This document shows positions 1-5,799 of a stretch of DNA of 7,636 nucleotides, one piece after another. The stretch is taken from contig JADGQQ010000065.1 in NCBI GenBank assembly GCA_017881645.1, positions 1 through 7,636 on the forward strand, written 5' to 3'. Source of the stretch: Clostridia bacterium. GTDB taxonomy: Bacteria > Bacillota > Clostridia > Saccharofermentanales > Saccharofermentanaceae. The position numbers were made by a program, and so were the translations under genes. How positions within the stretch are numbered: position 1 is the stretch's first letter; the number at the start of each line of letters is the position of its first letter. The notes beneath the pieces were generated by a model. That model was given only the letters and a program-made list of their open reading frames with translations, was not told the origin of the DNA and ran no database searches.

Positions 1-212
1 CCTTTCGACTTTTCTCTTTTCCAAAAAGCAAATCCTCATGTGTTCAAAAATGAACTGAAAAGATTCTTCTCAATTTTGAAAGATTCTATTTCCCTATCAG
101 TCTGCTACTCATGTAACTGACTATAAGGCCTGTAATGTTTTTTGTAAAGAGGCAAACAAGATTTTTTCAAATTTCTTTTTGGATTGTTTTTCGAAGATCC
201 AAACGGAAATAA
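1..212. other. AT-rich intergenic stretch without a gene
   Basis: I find no open frame with coding character on either strand, no tRNA-like fold and no convincing terminator. The stretch is clearly more AT-rich than the glycosyltransferase relic that follows. It has a near-direct repeat (TGAAAAGATTCT at 56-67 and TGAAAGATTCT at 77-87) and a 7-bp inverted repeat (178-184 with 197-203, 12-base loop) with no T-tract on either side. It is probably decayed or spacer DNA. Confidence 0.6.
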
Positions 213-453
213 TTAATCTGCCTCGGGTTCATGCGTCATGCACAGGATGGCGGATGCCATAGCACCCGCGTTCGCTTCGATAAGAATCCCGTTTTGACCG
301 TCCTGCACGCCCTCAGCGGCGCTGCTGCCGGCAACAAGTACACTTGCCAGTGCGCAGGCCGTCAAGAATGATGCGAATGCCTTTGTACCACATAAGCCGA
401 CCGACAAACAGGAATACGGGGGTCTCGCCCGAAACGACTTTGAATTCTTCACT
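213..453 (-). pseudogene. Relic of a GT4-family glycosyltransferase (internal deletion and frameshift)
   Basis: Two blocks typical of GT4 (GT-B fold) glycosyltransferases survive on the minus strand in different frames. Block 1, about 453-352, reads SEEFK-VVSGETPV followed by FLFVGRLMWYKGIRIILD, the start of the C-terminal nucleotide-sugar domain in clostridial GT4 enzymes. Block 2, about 353-216, reads ASVLVAGSSAAEGVQDGQNG then ILIEANAGAMASAI, the donor-binding segment near the end of such enzymes, where the Glu of AAEG is normally important. The hundred or so residues that should lie between them are missing, and the frame changes at the join near 351-360. Block 1 has an in-frame TAA immediately upstream, and block 2 stops after only ten more residues, so both ends are also lost. 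An 87-codon frame covers block 2, but its N-terminal half is block 1 read out of frame, so it should not be annotated as a gene. It was once probably a lipid or surface-glycan glucosyltransferase; the exact substrate cannot be told. Confidence 0.8.
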
Positions 454-494
454 TTATCTTCACATCTATCCTGCATGATGCTCTCGAAAACGTG

Positions 495-523
495 TTGAAT
501 TGCATACTATATTGCGGCATATT
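495..523 (+). promoter_or_regulatory. Possible distal sigma-A-type promoter for the NlpC/P60 gene
   Basis: TTGAAT at 495-500 and CATATT at 518-523 are separated by 17 bases. The spacing is ideal but the -10 box matches only four of six consensus positions. It lies upstream of a better candidate at 535-562 and may be an alternative start or chance. Confidence 0.3.
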
Positions 524-534
524 TGTATGAAGTA

Positions 535-562
535 TTGCTTTTTCAGCAAACAAATGTATAAA
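535..562 (+). promoter_or_regulatory. Likely sigma-A-type promoter for the NlpC/P60 gene
   Basis: TTGCTT at 535-540 and TATAAA at 557-562 are separated by 16 bases. Transcription would begin near 569-570, giving a leader of about 30 bases to the ATG at 601 but only about 10 bases to the ATG at 580. This favours the downstream start. Confidence 0.5.
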
Positions 563-587
563 ATGGATGGAATATTGCAATGAATAC

Positions 588-595
588 AAGGAAGG
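588..595 (+). promoter_or_regulatory. Ribosome binding site that decides the start at 601
   Basis: AAGGAAGG lies 5 bases before the ATG at 601; counted from its AAGGA core the spacing is 8 bases. The in-frame ATG at 580 has only a weak GGATGG in front of it, and this Shine-Dalgarno sequence would then lie inside the coding region. Confidence 0.6.
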
Positions 596-600
596 TTCTA

Positions 601-1728
601 ATGAAGATTAAGTCACGAATCATCAAATATATTCGTCCTTTTCTCGCTTTTTTACAAAAGCTGGAAGTTCGTTTTCATAGAAACTCGAAAAGGAATTTTA
701 TCATATTGGGTTCAGCCGCCGCACTGTGTGTTGTGATTGTATTCGCATGTACAGTGCCCCAGCATATAGGCGCAACAGCAAAACACCGGGGAAACAACCC
801 CGCTTCCGGTGTAACTCTCAATACGACTGCAGTTGCTATAGCCACTCCTACGCCGACTCCAACACCGACCCCTACGCCGACACCTGATCCTACACTGAAA
901 AACGGCGACGAAAACGAACGGGTACAGCAGCTGCAGGAAAGGTTGATGGAACTGAACTATTTGGATCTGGATGAATCCACGCAGCGTTTCGGTCCTGCTA
1001 CACAAAATGCTGTTGAGCTTTTCCAAAGACAGGAAGATCTTGCACAGGACGGTATCGCAGGTCCTGCAACACTGAATCTTCTTTTTTCGGATCAGGCGAA
1101 GAAATATACACTTCTGAAAGGCACGGTCGGCTCCGACGTGGACAGTCTGCAGAGACAGCTGATTGACCTTGGATATCTGGATAATGCGACAGGTTATTAC
1201 GGAACCGAAACCGTGAAGGCAGTAACGGCTTTTCAGGAGCGAAACAGCCTTTCCGTTGACGGAAAGACCGGAGAAGAAACTCTGGCGCTTATCTATTCCC
1301 CCGATGCCAAAGCAAGTGCCAGCAAAGTTAAGGCCGCGCTTCGTAAAGCCAATATTAATACATTCCTGGATGTCGCTGAAAACCAGCTTGGTAAGCCGTA
1401 TATTCTCGGCAATGTCGGGCCGAATTCATTTGATTGCTCCGGATTAGTCTACTACTGCCTGTCGCAGGCGGGATCCTCACGCGGCCGATATAACGCCGCC
1501 GGATATTCTCAGGTTGACGATTGGGAAAAAATTACTTCCATGGACAACTTGCAGATCGGTGATCTTCTATTTTTCCGTACAAACGGAAAAAGTGTCGGAC
1601 ATACCGGAATTTATATCGGCGGCGGCATGATGATCGATGCGTCTTCTTCCAACGGGAAAGTGGTAAAACGTTCCTGCACAACAACCTTCTGGGAGGCGCA
1701 TTTCGTAGTCGCCCGCAGACCCTGGTAA
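601..1728 (+). CDS. Membrane-anchored peptidoglycan endopeptidase (two PG-binding domains plus NlpC/P60)
   Basis: This is a predicted cell-wall hydrolase of 375 residues (382 if the ATG at 580 is used). It starts with a basic cytoplasmic tail, then one membrane segment at about 32-52 with no evident cleavage site, so it is probably anchored with its C-terminus outside. A threonine-proline run at about 82-95 acts as linker or wall spacer. Two PG_binding_1 repeats follow, about 102-163 and 174-233; each has the LQ..L..LGYL-like helix, the FQ motif and the DG..G..T ending. The NlpC/P60 domain spans about 254-375. Its catalytic Cys279 lies in DCSGLVYY and His334 in GHTGIYIG. The third polar position, usually His in family members, appears to be Asp346 (MIDAS). 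Such enzymes cut stem-peptide bonds such as D-gamma-Glu-diaminopimelate. The gene converges on the YfhO-like gene with 72 bases between their ends. The family assignment is firm; the physiological role (growth, separation or remodelling) is open. Confidence 0.93.
   Translation: MKIKSRIIKYIRPFLAFLQKLEVRFHRNSKRNFIILGSAAALCVVIVFACTVPQHIGATAKHRGNNPASGVTLNTTAVAIATPTPTPTPTPTPTPDPTLKNGDENERVQQLQERLMELNYLDLDESTQRFGPATQNAVELFQRQEDLAQDGIAGPATLNLLFSDQAKKYTLLKGTVGSDVDSLQRQLIDLGYLDNATGYYGTETVKAVTAFQERNSLSVDGKTGEETLALIYSPDAKASASKVKAALRKANINTFLDVAENQLGKPYILGNVGPNSFDCSGLVYYCLSQAGSSRGRYNAAGYSQVDDWEKITSMDNLQIGDLLFFRTNGKSVGHTGIYIGGGMMIDASSSNGKVVKRSCTTTFWEAHFVVARRPW
844..885 (+). repeat. Threonine-proline coding repeat (seven TP units)
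   Basis: Seven consecutive Thr-Pro pairs are encoded with mixed third bases, so this is a hexanucleotide-period tract but not a perfect microsatellite. It forms the extended linker between the membrane anchor and the PG-binding domains. A similar tract occurs in the lipoprotein at 5800-7395. Confidence 0.85.
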
Positions 1729-1800
1729 TAAACTCAATGCGGTCAGCTTGCAGGATGTCCGGACAGACATGCATCATTCATTGAAAACAGGATCCTCATC

Positions 1801-4353
1801 TCAAGTGTCAGCCGGACGGCTCACTTCCGGCGAGGTTCTTTTTCTTTTATATTCGAATAGGAATACGGACAACAGACAACCCACCCCGATCAGACTTAAC
1901 GCAAGTCCTTCTTTATGCATTGGCGCCTGATAGGTTATCTGAATATTCTTCTCGCCCGTATCTAGTTTGAAGCCGATGAAGGCCTTATTCACTTCTTCAT
2001 AATCGACCTTTTTCCCGTCCACAAGAATGGTAAACCCTTTTGCGTAGGGAATGTGCAGAATAAAATAGCCGTCCCGAGTGACGTGGATCGTTCCGGCAAT
2101 GACGTCGCCCTGTGTTTTTTGCGTGTCCACGTTAAATGGGTCGATCGTACTATTCATATTACTTATATCTGCATAATCCAACGTGTAAACTGCCAGGTTG
2201 CTCAATTGATAGTCGCCCTTCCCGAATGCAACCTGCAGATCCTGCATCGGCGTGTTGGAAGAAAGAACATAGTCAAATTCGAAATTGTTGTTCTGATATG
2301 TCCAATTCCTGCCGACAAGTATATTGTTTATCTGGTTGATGGAGATATTCAGGTCTGATACCGGACTTTGCCGATCCATCTGGAACCGGATAAACAGGAG
2401 TTTGCCGGCGACCGGATCCTTCAGGTGAACGGTCAGCCCTGCATTATCATCCGCATGTACGTCATAAATGCCCTGTGATGCTGTATAGGTAAGATTCTTT
2501 TCGTTCGTTACAGAAAAGACCGGGGTTTCAGACACAATTCCGGTCGAATATTCGACGTTTCCGGGCCCCTGCACAACACCGTACTTCAGAAGCGCCTCCG
2601 CTGTGTACGGGTAATCAAGCTTGTCAAAATCGCTCTCACTCATGATTGCATCGGTTACATACCCTAATGGAAGCACACTGTCGTTTTCATAGATCGACAG
2701 ATTCCCGCTGGTCGCCGCTGTCCGATAACCGATAGGAGGCTCTTTATCCGTTATGAAATATTTATTCCCCATGAAAATATTGAAAAGCACATTCTGTGTT
2801 GGATCCAAAATAAACGGATTCCTGAAGCTTTCTTCATTATTAAAAATATTGCCGACAAGATTGAAGTATTCAGGATTTGAAATCGAAGAATACAGTGACG
2901 TCTGATAGTACTTTGCATCATACACTTTATTGATGTTGACCAATGCATTCTGATTATCGGAGACGCGGAAAAACCCCGGATCCTTCGCGATCACGCTGCG
3001 AACCAGCGAAGCTGTCGGATCGGTTGATTCCTTCTGTGCATCGCTTAAGAGGACCAGATTGTCACCCAAGTTGACAACGATGCAGAGAATAATGCTGATG
3101 GCAGCCAGCGGGATGACTACGCACTTCTTCTTCCCGGTCTTCTGATAAAGAAGAATCGCAGCACAGGTTAGCACTGCATCGGCAAGAAAAACCAGTTTGT
3201 AATCCCATTGTGATGCGCATAAAGTAACGAGTCCCAGAATGATCATTGTTGTTAGGATTTGTTTCCTGCTGCTCCGGTTTGCCCAAATATCGGATATATA
3301 GTCTGCAATCACAATGCAGGCCAGAGGCAGGAACGGAATGAATACTTTTGTATTCAAATAGAGGGTACCGTTTAATACATAATTGAGCACCGGGAAAATT
3401 GTAAGAATGCAAATGAATATCGAGAGTATTATTCTCTCTTTTTTCTTCGAAATAAATGCACTGATCAAAGCAATCAGCGCGATGGATGTCAATCCCAGGG
3501 AGTACGAATTGTATACGAAGTCCTGCAGATGGATTCCGGGAATAAGAAGCGAAAAATCAAAGGATTTCCCGGCACTGCTTATTGCATTTCGCCCGTCCAG
3601 CAACGCGGAGAATGTCGGCAGCAGAAGCATGCCGGACATGAAAACGGCGATGAGTATACGCACGGCCAGCTTCCCTGTCATCAGAAACATCGACTTGACG
3701 GTTGTTTCCGGGTCCATTTTTATCTGCCTGTATAGGCTGTACATCATCAGTACAACGATGCCGCCGATGCTGAAATAGTAGCTGGATAGGATCATAAGAA
3801 AAGTACTGATGATCAAAAGCATTGACTTGTTCTTCAAGAGAAAATGATCCACTCCCAGCAGCCCCAAAATGAGAAAAGGAATATAGTTCACAAACATGAG
3901 TTGCTTGTGACTTTGAAAAATAACCGGTCCGGCACACATAAAAAGAAGACTGACAAGAAAACAGACTTCCGATGTATATTGATTGCGTTTCAGCCAAATG
4001 TAAAACAGCACGGTGCCTGCAATCACAAGAACGATACTCGATGCAATGACATAGTCGGTCATTTTTACGAAAGGCAGAAGATACGAGATCATCATGACCG
4101 GGTTCAGGAATCCGTAATACGAAAAGTTATAGATATTCTGTCCCCCGCCGATTTGCATGGCAAAGTTGGGGAAAATATTATGAGTTGTGTAGAATAGAGT
4201 GCGAAAATATTCAGGAAACACACAGTGCTGCTGCTGCCAGTCGTATGCTGATCCGAAAACATATGTAAATCTTGTAATGATAATTATGATGATAACGAAT
4301 AGAAATATCAATATCGACAGGTTTCTATAGTCATGTCTGGTGAGTCTCCCCAT
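1801..4353 (-). CDS. YfhO-family polytopic membrane protein (GT-C-like, probable surface-polymer glycosylation)
   Basis: The 850-residue product matches the YfhO family in length and layout. A first membrane helix is at about 11-33, followed by an outside loop with DWQQQH (38-43) and the GGGQNIYNFSYYGFLNP stretch (69-85) typical of the family. About a dozen hydrophobic helices run to roughly residue 430. An extracytoplasmic, beta-rich domain spans about 432-810 and ends with the characteristic GYFILHIPYAKGF, LVDGKKV and TGEKNIQITYQAP series. A last helix at about 815-834 is followed by a basic cytoplasmic tail (EYKRKR). YfhO of Bacillus subtilis has been linked to lipoteichoic acid glycosylation, and the fold resembles GT-C enzymes that use lipid-linked sugars; the substrate here is unknown. 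The start at 4353 is supported by AAAGGGG (4361-4367) seven bases upstream and by a good promoter. The gene ends with TGA, converges with the hydrolase gene and diverges from the acyltransferase gene, so it looks monocistronic. Confidence 0.9.
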   Translation of the reverse strand: MGRLTRHDYRNLSILIFLFVIIIIIITRFTYVFGSAYDWQQQHCVFPEYFRTLFYTTHNIFPNFAMQIGGGQNIYNFSYYGFLNPVMMISYLLPFVKMTDYVIASSIVLVIAGTVLFYIWLKRNQYTSEVCFLVSLLFMCAGPVIFQSHKQLMFVNYIPFLILGLLGVDHFLLKNKSMLLIISTFLMILSSYYFSIGGIVVLMMYSLYRQIKMDPETTVKSMFLMTGKLAVRILIAVFMSGMLLLPTFSALLDGRNAISSAGKSFDFSLLIPGIHLQDFVYNSYSLGLTSIALIALISAFISKKKERIILSIFICILTIFPVLNYVLNGTLYLNTKVFIPFLPLACIVIADYISDIWANRSSRKQILTTMIILGLVTLCASQWDYKLVFLADAVLTCAAILLYQKTGKKKCVVIPLAAISIILCIVVNLGDNLVLLSDAQKESTDPTASLVRSVIAKDPGFFRVSDNQNALVNINKVYDAKYYQTSLYSSISNPEYFNLVGNIFNNEESFRNPFILDPTQNVLFNIFMGNKYFITDKEPPIGYRTAATSGNLSIYENDSVLPLGYVTDAIMSESDFDKLDYPYTAEALLKYGVVQGPGNVEYSTGIVSETPVFSVTNEKNLTYTASQGIYDVHADDNAGLTVHLKDPVAGKLLFIRFQMDRQSPVSDLNISINQINNILVGRNWTYQNNNFEFDYVLSSNTPMQDLQVAFGKGDYQLSNLAVYTLDYADISNMNSTIDPFNVDTQKTQGDVIAGTIHVTRDGYFILHIPYAKGFTILVDGKKVDYEEVNKAFIGFKLDTGEKNIQITYQAPMHKEGLALSLIGVGCLLSVFLFEYKRKRTSPEVSRPADT

Positions 4354-4360
4354 GATTCGA

Positions 4361-4367
4361 CCCCTTT
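4361..4367 (-). promoter_or_regulatory. Ribosome binding site of the YfhO-like gene
   Basis: On the minus strand AAAGGGG precedes the ATG at 4353 by seven bases. This is a strong Shine-Dalgarno match at normal spacing and fixes the start. Confidence 0.7.
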
Positions 4368-4411
4368 ACTTTTCAAGAACGACATTTTTCCATGAAATCA
4401 TAATTATGCAC

Positions 4412-4441
4412 ATTATATGCTTTGCTTTCTTGCAATGTCTA
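4412..4441 (-). promoter_or_regulatory. Sigma-A-type promoter for the YfhO-like gene
   Basis: On the minus strand TAGACA (4436-4441) is followed after 18 bases by a perfect TATAAT (4412-4417). Only one -35 base departs from consensus. Transcription would start near 4405, giving a leader of about 50 bases. This is the best promoter in the window. Confidence 0.65.
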
Positions 4442-4474
4442 CAAAGAAAAAGCAATGCTTTTTGTTTTTCATTC

Positions 4475-4483
4475 TGTTACACT
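4475..4483 (+). promoter_or_regulatory. Possible extended -10 element for the acyltransferase gene
   Basis: TGTTACACT reads as an extended -10 (TGn followed by TACACT), about 38 bases before the ATG at 4521. No good -35 box lies at the proper distance. This is a tentative call resting on position and the TG extension. Confidence 0.3.
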
Positions 4484-4520
4484 CATTCATATTGAATCCT
4501 GTTTTTGATGAAAGGAAACC

Positions 4521-5645
4521 ATGGTTGGTATGCAAAAGGCTCAGAATCAGTCGTCTGGTTCCATATTGACGTCTGCGAATGTCGACTTTCCGTTCGATTT
4601 ATCAAATACGACCATTATCAAAGGAATTGCGATTATCCTCATGACAATGCATCATTTCTGGGGCTTTCCTGATTGGCTGACGAACGGCAATTATTACATT
4701 GGCATCCGCTTTTTTGGTACAACTTTTGAAAGCTTTCTTGGCGTAAACGGTCACATTTGCATTGCTATGTTCCTTTTTTTGACTGGCTATGGCATGTATT
4801 ATTCATTTCTGAAAGGCAATAATTTCGAAAACGTGTTTCGAAAAATTGTGAAATTGCTTCTCGAATACTGGCTTGTTCTTTTCATATTCTGTATCCCGAT
4901 ATCCATGTTGTTGGGGAAATTTATCTTCGACTGGAAAAATTTGCTTCTCAATATGTTCGCATATAATACGGACTATGTAGTTTTTGGTTGGTATATCAGA
5001 CTTTTCCTTCAGGTAATGATTTTACTTCCGTTTTTAAAGAAGCTCGTTGGCAGAAATCTCCTTCTGTCCATCGGTCTGACAACCATTCCCTTCTTTATTA
5101 TGGGAATTCTGGCTGCTATGTTTATGCCCTATAATATGTTCACATTGGGGCTTCACGAGTTATTTTTCTGGATTCCCAGCGTTATGATTGGTTATATCAG
5201 TGCAAAGTTCCAGCTCTTCCGCAAAGTCAAACTACTTTTCGTCCAAGTAAAAATTCACAATATCTTCGTCTACCTTGCACTTGTTATCTTAATTCCATTT
5301 ATTCGTATTGGTCTTCCATATCCGACATATTTTGATGCCGTCTATTCGTTCATTTTCATTTTTGCATCGATGAGTGTTCTGCATATGTTGAAAAATGCCA
5401 GAATGAACCGGATCCTGCATTTTCTGGGAGAAAACAGTCTGTATATATGGCTGCTGCAGGGGCTCTTCTTCTTCAATTTCTATCCGCTGCAGTTCATTGC
5501 CTATTTCCCGAAAGTCTCGGTCCTTGTCCTCATTTGGGTTCTAATACTTACGTCTTCGCTTTCTGTTCTTATCCGCAAAATGCTGGCGTTCTGCAAACAA
5601 TTGATTTCACCCGCACAAAAACCGCAAGGCAATACAGAGCATTAA
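4521..5645 (+). CDS. Integral-membrane acyltransferase, acyltransferase-3 family (probable O-acetylation of a surface glycan)
   Basis: The 374-residue product has about ten hydrophobic helices spread along the chain and the hallmarks of the acyltransferase-3 family. In helix 1, IIKGIAIILMTMHHF places Lys34 and His45 in the spacing of the family's RX10H catalytic motif, with Lys in the place of Arg. Further family marks are FLTGYGMYYSF (about residue 86), GWYIRLFLQVMILLPFL, FFWIPSVMIGY, and a near-terminal HFLGENSLYIWLLQG. Such proteins move acyl groups, often acetyl, across the membrane onto polysaccharides, teichoic acids, peptidoglycan or lipids; the acceptor here is not known. There is no fused SGNH domain. 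AAAGGA (4511-4516) lies four bases before the ATG at 4521, which is rather close; the in-frame ATG at 4530 would be 13 bases away, so 4521 is preferred. The gene looks more AT-rich than the hydrolase gene. It diverges from the YfhO-like gene, and both may modify the same surface polymer (inference). Confidence 0.88.
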   Translation: MVGMQKAQNQSSGSILTSANVDFPFDLSNTTIIKGIAIILMTMHHFWGFPDWLTNGNYYIGIRFFGTTFESFLGVNGHICIAMFLFLTGYGMYYSFLKGNNFENVFRKIVKLLLEYWLVLFIFCIPISMLLGKFIFDWKNLLLNMFAYNTDYVVFGWYIRLFLQVMILLPFLKKLVGRNLLLSIGLTTIPFFIMGILAAMFMPYNMFTLGLHELFFWIPSVMIGYISAKFQLFRKVKLLFVQVKIHNIFVYLALVILIPFIRIGLPYPTYFDAVYSFIFIFASMSVLHMLKNARMNRILHFLGENSLYIWLLQGLFFFNFYPLQFIAYFPKVSVLVLIWVLILTSSLSVLIRKMLAFCKQLISPAQKPQGNTEH

Positions 5646-5667
5646 AGACGAGTCCGGTAACCATCCG

Positions 5668-5793
5668 TCAAAACGGAAGATCCAATAACTCCTTCATCGT
5701 GATAACCGGATTTTCCACTCCGGCCATAATGACGCGCTCCAGATACTGATGGAATTTGCGCCACTTTTCGAGCATAATTCGCCAGTACGCGTG
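5668..5793 (-). pseudogene. Short coding-like segment of unknown origin behind the lipoprotein stop
   Basis: This 41-codon open stretch lies in the same frame as the lipoprotein gene at 5800-7395, just after that gene's TGA and a second in-frame TGA (5794-5796). It reads HAYWRI, then from the only early Met (5775) MLEKWRKFHQYLERVIMAGV and ENPVITMKELLDLPF, and ends with TGA at 5668-5670. The composition (charged amphipathic helix, Trp, mixed third bases) looks like real protein rather than random sequence. No Shine-Dalgarno sequence precedes the Met. I do not recognise the family. It could be the C-terminal remnant of a lost gene, a former extension of the lipoprotein, or a small translated peptide. 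The remnant reading is preferred because the opposite end of the window also holds a gene relic. Confidence 0.4.
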
Positions 5794-5799
5794 TCAAAT

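Noticed and set aside
56..87. Near-direct repeat TGAAAAGATTCT / TGAAAGATTCT as a CRISPR or iteron unit
   Set aside because: Only two short imperfect copies with no regular spacing beyond the pair.
178..203. TTTGGAT/ATCCAAA inverted repeat behind the glycosyltransferase relic
   Set aside because: AT-rich stem with a 12-base loop and no T-tail; expected by chance in such AT-rich DNA.
184..213. TTGTTT-18-AATAAT as a plus-strand promoter
   Set aside because: Weak boxes in AT-rich DNA, with no plus-strand gene for almost 400 bases.
213..476. An 87-codon minus-strand open frame that could be called a small hypothetical protein
   Set aside because: Its first half is the glycosyltransferase block read out of frame and its second half is a true GT4 segment; the join of frames shows a relic, not a gene.
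1729..1800. Palindrome TGTCCGGACA (and ATGTC/GACAT arms) between the convergent hydrolase and YfhO-like genes as a bidirectional terminator
   Set aside because: The stem is short and neither strand has a following T-tract.
3062..3997. Long open frames overlapping the YfhO-like gene in other frames and on the opposite strand
   Set aside because: They show no family motifs and lie entirely within a gene with strong family-wide features.
5664..5677. TCCGT-CAAA-ACGGA hairpin behind the acyltransferase stop as a terminator
   Set aside because: Only five base pairs and no T-run on either strand; it also overlaps the end of the minus-strand coding-like segment.
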